From IMG/VR virus record IMGVR_UViG_3300032050_008276, positions 1-26,464 of that record: a stretch of 26,464 nucleotides of DNA. One strand, given 5' to 3'. Numbering within the stretch: the stretch's first letter is position 1; the number at the start of each line of letters is the position of its first letter. Below are positions 22,673 through 26,464 of the stretch, one piece after another. A model generated the notes under the pieces. That model made no database searches. It was not told the DNA's origin and was given only the letters and a program-made list of their open reading frames with translations. The translations under genes were made by a program, and so were the position numbers. The DNA comes from a virus.

Positions 22673-23103
22673 TGGCAAGCGGAACGTACAACTCGCTCGG
22701 ATCGCTCGCGGCTGCGGGCGGCGTCGGATGGACGACCGCGACGATTCGCGTGCTCCTCGTGTCGAGCGCGTACTCGTACGACGCGGACCACGCGACCGTC
22801 GCTGACGTGAGCGGCTCCGAGATCGGCGTCAGCGGGTACGCACGCGCGACGCTCGCGAGCCCTACGGCGACCGTCGAGGCTGCGAACAACCGCGTTGTGC
22901 TCGATGCGGCTGACGTCACGTTCTCGGCGCTCGGCGCTGGCGCGACGATCGGCGGCGCGGTCGTGTTTCGTCGCGTCGCTGGCGCGGACGCTGGCACGGA
23001 CCCGTTGATCGCGTTCATCGACACCAACGACCTCGTGACCAACGGCGGCGACGTCATTGTGGCGTGGTCCGCCAACGGAATCACGCGCCTCACGGTGGGA
23101 TGA
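22672..23103 (+). CDS. Phage structural protein, 143 aa
   Basis: A beta-rich protein of a type I have seen in many phage tail clusters: a leading GTYNSLGSLAAAGGVGW, IRVLLVSSAYSYDADHATVA, EIGVSGYARATLASPTAT, FSALGAGATIGGAVVFRR, and a final GDVIVAWSANGITRLTVG. The family has no assigned function as far as I can say. It is coupled on both sides (TGATG, ATGA). Probably a minor virion component carried with the fibre proteins. Confidence 0.65.
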   Translation: MASGTYNSLGSLAAAGGVGWTTATIRVLLVSSAYSYDADHATVADVSGSEIGVSGYARATLASPTATVEAANNRVVLDAADVTFSALGAGATIGGAVVFRRVAGADAGTDPLIAFIDTNDLVTNGGDVIVAWSANGITRLTVG

Positions 23104-23393
23104 TGGCGGGCGCAGCGGGCATCGCAACGGCTGCGTTCGGCACCGGCGCAGGCACCGACCGTGTGCAGGTCGTCGTCACGGGGCAGACGGGGCTGGTCTC
23201 CGGCGATCACGTCGAGGCGTGGGTGATGCGTGACGTGACCGCGGAGCACAACGCCGATGAGCACGAACTGCTCGCGCGTGACTCGCGCGTGCTCGCGGAG
23301 GTCAGCGCGTCGAGCGAACTCACCGTCACGGTGGTGTGCGAGACGACGTGGACGGGCGATTTCAAAGTGCACTGGGTCTGGAACAACGCGTGA
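23100..23393 (+). CDS. Phage structural protein, 97 aa
   Basis: Begins with adjacent ATG codons at 23100 and 23103; the first makes an ATGA overlap with the previous stop. It has a clear pattern remembered from phage proteins of unknown role: AFGTGAGTDRVQVVVTGQTG, then SGDHVEAWVMRDVTAEHNAD, EHELLARDSR and a final TGDFKVHWVWNNA. The compact beta pattern with a His/Glu-rich centre suggests a small virion module. It is followed 10 bases later by the next structural gene. Confidence 0.65.
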   Translation: MMAGAAGIATAAFGTGAGTDRVQVVVTGQTGLVSGDHVEAWVMRDVTAEHNADEHELLARDSRVLAEVSASSELTVTVVCETTWTGDFKVHWVWNNA

Positions 23394-23403
23394 GGGTTGA
23401 AAC

Positions 23404-24876
23404 GTGGCAGTAGAAATCAAAGACGGCGCAAGCTCCGACAAGCTCGCGATCAACGCGACGGGCGCGGCATCTGTCGCGCTGACGACGGACGACGCTGCGG
23501 CGGGCTTCGTGGCGCTCGTGGCCGAGTCGCATCCGACCGAGAACGGCGTCACGCGCGAGGTGTACGCGCTCGAGTCAAACGACGACTACGCGCTGCGCAC
23601 GACGCAAGAAGAGGTGTTGTTCGCGCACCTCTTCGCGGGCGCTGCGGTCAACACCACGCTGTTTCGTCAGGGCTCTGCAACGGCGACGATCACGCAGACG
23701 GGCGGTTTCTTGACGCTCAACGCGGGACTCTCGACCGCGAGCGGCGCGGCGGCGGTCGTCACGGGCTACCAGATGGCCGAGGTGACCCCGACGAGCAACC
23801 TCTACTGGTCTGGCGCGGGGCAGTTCGGGCAGGCATCGCACCCTGCAAATTGCCTGATGGAGTGGGGCCTCGCGACGCACAACGCGGGACCCGGCACCGG
23901 CACCACCGAGCCCACCGACGGCGCGTATTTCCGGGTGAGCGCCGCGGGCGCGTTCGAGGCTGTGATCCGCTCGGCGGGCGTCGATGTGGCAACCGCGACG
24001 ATCACCGCGGCGTTCGGCACGGTCGTTGGCGGGAACACCACGCGCGAGTTCGTCGTCAGTCTCTCGGACTCGACAGCGCGATTCTGGATCGATGACGCAC
24101 CCGTCGCGAGGATCGACCTTCCGACGAGTGCCGCGGCAGCTCCGGGCTGGACGGTGACGCGCACGCTCGCGCCTCACTTTCGCCTGCACAACACCGGCGT
24201 GACCGGCTCCGCGCAGTCGATGAAATTCTCAGAGGTCGCGATCAAGCGCGACAACGTGGGCGCGCCTCGCCCGCTCGCGCACGCAGTTGCGGCGAGCGGA
24301 CAGATGGCTTCGCAGGGGCAGACGGGCGAGACGTTCGGCACGACCGCGAGCTATGCGAACAGCGCGGACCCCACGGCGGCGGCGGCGCTCAGCAACACGG
24401 TCGTCCTCGTGACCGGGCTCGGTGGACAGGCGCGATTCAACGCTGGCGCAACGTCGACGACGGACGGCATCGTCACGTCGTATCAGGTGCCCGCTGCAAC
24501 GAGCGCGATTCCCGGCAAAGCGCTCTACATCACGGGCGTCAAGATCAGCGCCGCGAACCTCGGCGTGGCGGTCGCGACGACGGCCAGCACCATCGCGTGG
24601 TCGCTGGCGTACGGACACACCGCGGCAGCGCTCAACACCTCGGAAGCGGCGACTACGAAGGCTCCGCGCCGTGTGGCGCTCGGGCTCATGACGTGGCCCG
24701 TCGGCGCGGCGGTCGGACAGATGCCCCAGTGCGGTGACCTCGTGATGCAGTTCGATTCGCCCATCTGCGTTCAGCCCGGCGAGTTCGTGGCGAGCGTCGC
24801 GAAGTTCGTTGTCGGCACCGCGACGGCTTCGCAAGTCATCTGGGCTCACGTCACGTTCGATGGGTACCGCGCGTGA
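23404..24876 (+). CDS. Fibre-like structural protein with jelly-roll domain, 490 aa
   Basis: The GTG at 23404 has GAGGG 11 bases upstream. Residues ~1-30 are a short N-terminal module (MAVEIKDGASSDKLAINATG). Residues ~75-285 resemble a LamG-like jelly roll: TTLFRQGSATATITQTGGFL, YQMAEVTPTSNLYWSG, CLMEWGLATHNAG, TREFVVSLSDSTARFWIDD, and HFRLHNTGVTGSAQSMKFSE. The C-terminal region (~370-490) is another beta domain ending VIWAHVTFDGYRA. Such proteins are commonly annotated as phage structural/tail proteins. It ends in GTGA with the next gene. Confidence 0.7.
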   Translation: MAVEIKDGASSDKLAINATGAASVALTTDDAAAGFVALVAESHPTENGVTREVYALESNDDYALRTTQEEVLFAHLFAGAAVNTTLFRQGSATATITQTGGFLTLNAGLSTASGAAAVVTGYQMAEVTPTSNLYWSGAGQFGQASHPANCLMEWGLATHNAGPGTGTTEPTDGAYFRVSAAGAFEAVIRSAGVDVATATITAAFGTVVGGNTTREFVVSLSDSTARFWIDDAPVARIDLPTSAAAAPGWTVTRTLAPHFRLHNTGVTGSAQSMKFSEVAIKRDNVGAPRPLAHAVAASGQMASQGQTGETFGTTASYANSADPTAAAALSNTVVLVTGLGGQARFNAGATSTTDGIVTSYQVPAATSAIPGKALYITGVKISAANLGVAVATTASTIAWSLAYGHTAAALNTSEAATTKAPRRVALGLMTWPVGAAVGQMPQCGDLVMQFDSPICVQPGEFVASVAKFVVGTATASQVIWAHVTFDGYRA

Positions 24877-25808
24877 GCCTCCTACTCGCGCTGCTGACGA
24901 CCGCGGCGACCCTCACGGGTGACGTTGCGACGCACACGACGACCGCGCTCGACGCGGTTGCTGTGCCCGGCAGCGTGAGCATCGAGGGCGCGCAGGCCAC
25001 CACGACAACGACCGCGCTCGACGCGGTGCTCTCTCCGTCCTCGGTCTCGATCACCGGGGACGTCGCGGCGCACACCACCACGGCGCTCGACGCCACGGCG
25101 GTCCCCTCGCCGGTCACGATCACCGGGGCGCAGGGCTCGAGCACGACGACCGCGCTCGATGCCGCTGCGACGCCCGGCGCTGTCACGCTCACGGGTGCGA
25201 ACGGCACCACAACGACCACGGCGCTCGACGGCGCTGCGGTCCCGCAGCCCGTCACGATCACGGGCGGGGTCGCGTCGCTCACGTCGACGGCGCTCGATGC
25301 GGTCATCGGGTTCCCCGGCCCTGACGCCGACGTCTACGGGCTCACGCTCTCGATCACAGCGCGCGGGCTCGAGGGCGTCACCGTCGCTCGCGGGCTCTCG
25401 CTCTCGCTGCTCTCTCGCTCGCTCGACGGATCGACCGTCGCGCGCGGTCTCTCCCTCTCGATCCCAGTGAGGTCTCTGGTGTCCAGTCAACGCGCGATCA
25501 CCAAGGGCGACAGAGAGAGCGTGACGTTCACGCTCACCGTCGACTCGGGCACGATTGCCTCGCCGTCGTCCGGCGTGCTCAATCTCTACGCTCTCGGATC
25601 CACCACGCTCGTCACGAGCCTGACGTTCACGGTCGACAGCGGGGCGGGCACGAGCTCGCTCGTCGGGCACGTCGACTTCACCGCGGCGAACACGCCGGTC
25701 GCAGCGACGTACGTCGCGCAGGTCGTTCTGACCTACGTCGACGGGACGAAGACGTGGCCCAACTCGACGCCGTGGACGTTCACCATTCGCGCGCCGGGTG
25801 CGACGTGA
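24873..25808 (+). CDS. Repeat-rich structural protein with C-terminal baseplate-type domain
   Basis: A 311-residue protein in three parts. Residues 13-150 are six 23-residue repeats with core TTTALDA and a VP/SP turn (for example THTTTALDAVAVPGSV). Residues 154-207 are three 18-residue repeats (ARGLSLSLLSRSLDGSTV). Residues ~208-311 are a beta domain beginning AITKGDRESVTFTLTVDSG, similar in style to BppU/DUF2479-type N-terminal modules of baseplate proteins. The GTG start overlaps the previous stop. The repeats probably form a stalk or beta-solenoid between virion and the terminal domain. No function is recognised beyond virion structure. Confidence 0.7.
   Translation: MSLLLALLTTAATLTGDVATHTTTALDAVAVPGSVSIEGAQATTTTTALDAVLSPSSVSITGDVAAHTTTALDATAVPSPVTITGAQGSSTTTALDAAATPGAVTLTGANGTTTTTALDGAAVPQPVTITGGVASLTSTALDAVIGFPGPDADVYGLTLSITARGLEGVTVARGLSLSLLSRSLDGSTVARGLSLSIPVRSLVSSQRAITKGDRESVTFTLTVDSGTIASPSSGVLNLYALGSTTLVTSLTFTVDSGAGTSSLVGHVDFTAANTPVAATYVAQVVLTYVDGTKTWPNSTPWTFTIRAPGAT
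24909..25322 (+). repeat. Six in-frame 69-bp tandem repeats
   Basis: Six consecutive 69-base units encode the 23-residue repeats of the structural protein above. The core codons for TALDA (ACC GCG CTC GAC GC-) recur with few changes, while the sequence around them varies. The unit length is a multiple of three, so unit gain or loss keeps the frame. Confidence 0.85.
25332..25493 (+). repeat. Three in-frame 54-bp tandem repeats
   Basis: Three 54-base units encode 18-residue repeats, of which the second and third begin with the same ARGLSLS. They directly follow the 69-bp repeats in the same gene and differ in sequence from them. Confidence 0.75.
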
Positions 25809-26167
25809 GCGAGGACCAGCACACGGGCGCTCATGCAGCGCAGCCGGGCGGGATCTCGGGCGAGACCCTCAAGACGATCGGCGCGATCGTGTCGATCCTC
25901 GCGATCCTCGCGGGCGCAGTCGCGTGGGCGAGCGCCGTCAAGACCGAGCTCAGCGAGTTCCGCCAGCAATACAGCCGGGATTCCGCTGCGATGCTCCGCA
26001 GGCTCGACAGCGCCGACGAAGCGCGCGAGCGAGTACGCGTACTCGAAACGCAGCGCGCATCGGACGAACGCGAGTGGCGCGGGAGGGGCGAAGACATCGC
26101 GCGCAGGCTCGCTGAAGTCGAGTCGCTCGTGCGCACTTGCGGGTGTCCTCGTGCGCCGCGTCCGTGA
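25805..26167 (+). CDS. Membrane-anchored coiled-coil protein (spanin- or holin-accessory-like)
   Basis: A 120-residue protein with GTG start in a GTGA overlap. One transmembrane helix spans about residues 24-45 (TIGAIVSILAILAGAVAWAS), followed by a charged coiled coil (KTELSEFRQQYSRDSAAMLR onward to ~110) and a CGC motif near the C-terminus (C112, C114). This architecture matches inner-membrane spanins or XhlA-type lysis accessories, and the position after the tail genes is where lysis genes often start. No endolysin is in the window to confirm it. Cysteines could form an inter-chain disulfide. Confidence 0.6.
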   Translation: MSEDQHTGAHAAQPGGISGETLKTIGAIVSILAILAGAVAWASAVKTELSEFRQQYSRDSAAMLRRLDSADEARERVRVLETQRASDEREWRGRGEDIARRLAEVESLVRTCGCPRAPRP

Positions 26168-26252
26168 CTCGCACCCGCGCGATCACCGCTGGGTTGACGC
26201 GCTCGCGGTGCTGCTCGTGCTCGTGCTGATTGTCGCGTCTGTTCGCTGCTGA
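26151..26252 (+). CDS. Possible 33-aa membrane peptide overlapping the previous gene
   Basis: A GTG at 26151 opens a 33-codon frame overlapping the previous gene by 17 bases in another frame. The peptide has a charged N-terminus (MRRVRDSHPRDHRW) and one hydrophobic segment (VDALAVLLVLVLIVASV) ending in Arg-Cys. The position next to a single-span coiled-coil protein suggests a lysis partner such as a tiny holin-like peptide, but it has no true lipobox, so an outer-membrane spanin is not supported. It is too short for confidence. Confidence 0.4.
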   Translation: MRRVRDSHPRDHRWVDALAVLLVLVLIVASVRC

Positions 26253-26256
26253 AGAG

Positions 26257-26285
26257 TGGCGCGCTCGCTCTGGAGTGAGTAGAAT
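26257..26285 (+). promoter_or_regulatory. Candidate promoter before the last gene
   Basis: TAGAAT (26280-26285) is a good -10 (5 of 6). A weak -35-like TGGCGC lies 17 bases upstream (26257-26262). Downstream, GAATA (26282-26286) and TATTC (26297-26301) form a small inverted repeat that could be an operator overlapping the -10. The AT-rich stretch is unusual for this window. The gene it would serve starts at 26314. Confidence 0.4.
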
Positions 26286-26313
26286 ACTGGTGGTTCTATT
26301 CAAGGGAGAGACC

Positions 26314-26464
26314 ATGAGCGACGACAGGGTTGTTGGTAGGCCGGTCAACGAGAAGTTGCGGCCCGTTCCAAGCGAGCAGACGTTCAAGGCAGTCGAGTCA
26401 CCCATGGGCACTTCGCCCGATGACGAGGCGCTCAAGCGCTCTCTCGCAGAAGCGGCGATGCGTC
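26314..26464 (+). CDS. Partial hypothetical protein (N-terminal end)
   Basis: ATG preceded by a strong AAGGGAGAG. The frame is open to the window edge, giving 50 residues beginning MSDDRVVGRPVNEKLRPVP and then a charged helix (DDEALKRSLAEAAMR). It is soluble and charged with no recognised domain. It appears to start a new transcription unit, given the promoter-like gap before it. It might be regulatory or an accessory protein. Confidence 0.6.
   Translation, partial: MSDDRVVGRPVNEKLRPVPSEQTFKAVESPMGTSPDDEALKRSLAEAAMR

Noticed and set aside
24909-25322. CRISPR-like array
   Set aside because: The repeats are in-frame coding units with variable sequence throughout, without constant repeats separated by unique spacers.
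19862-25808. Diversity-generating retroelement acting on fibre genes
   Set aside because: No reverse transcriptase or template/variable repeat pair was seen in the window.

Overview
The window is a contiguous stretch of a tailed double-stranded DNA phage or prophage genome with high G+C (two 60-base lines counted by hand gave 72% in the portal gene and 60% in the homing endonuclease gene). Gene order runs small early/regulatory ORFs, terminase, portal, scaffold, capsid, connectors, tail tube, frameshifted tail chaperone, tape measure, tail tip, distal fibre-like proteins, and a possible lysis pair. A tube gene and tape measure are present and no sheath or baseplate-wedge gene is visible, so a long non-contractile (siphovirus) tail is inferred. 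No integrase, repressor, tRNA, rRNA or host gene was seen, so free phage versus prophage cannot be decided. The host is unknown. The base composition, many GTG starts and a lipobox protein would suit a high-GC Gram-negative host; a myxobacterial-type host is only a guess.

Layout: bases 1-1760 hold several very small ORFs, including an excisionase/MerR-like helix-turn-helix protein and a non-coding gap with a long imperfect hairpin. Bases 1781-4378 are the packaging module: a small terminase candidate and the large terminase, whose 3' end is interrupted by an HNH homing endonuclease gene. The displaced original terminase C-terminus survives as a 16-codon relic just before the portal gene. Bases 4375-9088 are the head module (portal, small head proteins, scaffold candidate, major capsid protein, probable decoration protein). 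Bases 9208-11573 encode connector and tail-completion candidates. Bases 11597-16750 encode the tail tube, a G/GT-type tail-assembly chaperone pair with a slippery heptamer, the tape measure and a distal-tail candidate. Bases 16747-19368 are a large tail-tip/hub candidate.

A single antisense gene at 19360-19785 encodes a small cysteine-containing lipoprotein with its own candidate promoter and palindrome. It looks like a moron (lysogenic conversion or superinfection-exclusion type cargo). From 19862 to 25808 rightward genes resume with fibre-like and beta-rich structural proteins: LamG-like domains, two families I believe recur in other phages, and a protein built of six 23-residue and three 18-residue repeats. 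The window ends with a membrane/coiled-coil protein, an overlapping 33-residue membrane peptide, a short regulatory gap and the start of another gene.

Nearly all genes are on the plus strand and most are joined by ATGA, GTGA or TGATG overlaps, so the late region is probably a long, translationally coupled operon. The clear breaks in that pattern are the homing endonuclease, the antisense lipoprotein and the gaps before the capsid gene, before 9208 and before 26314. Functions below come from motifs visible in the translated sequence and gene order only; no database search was run.
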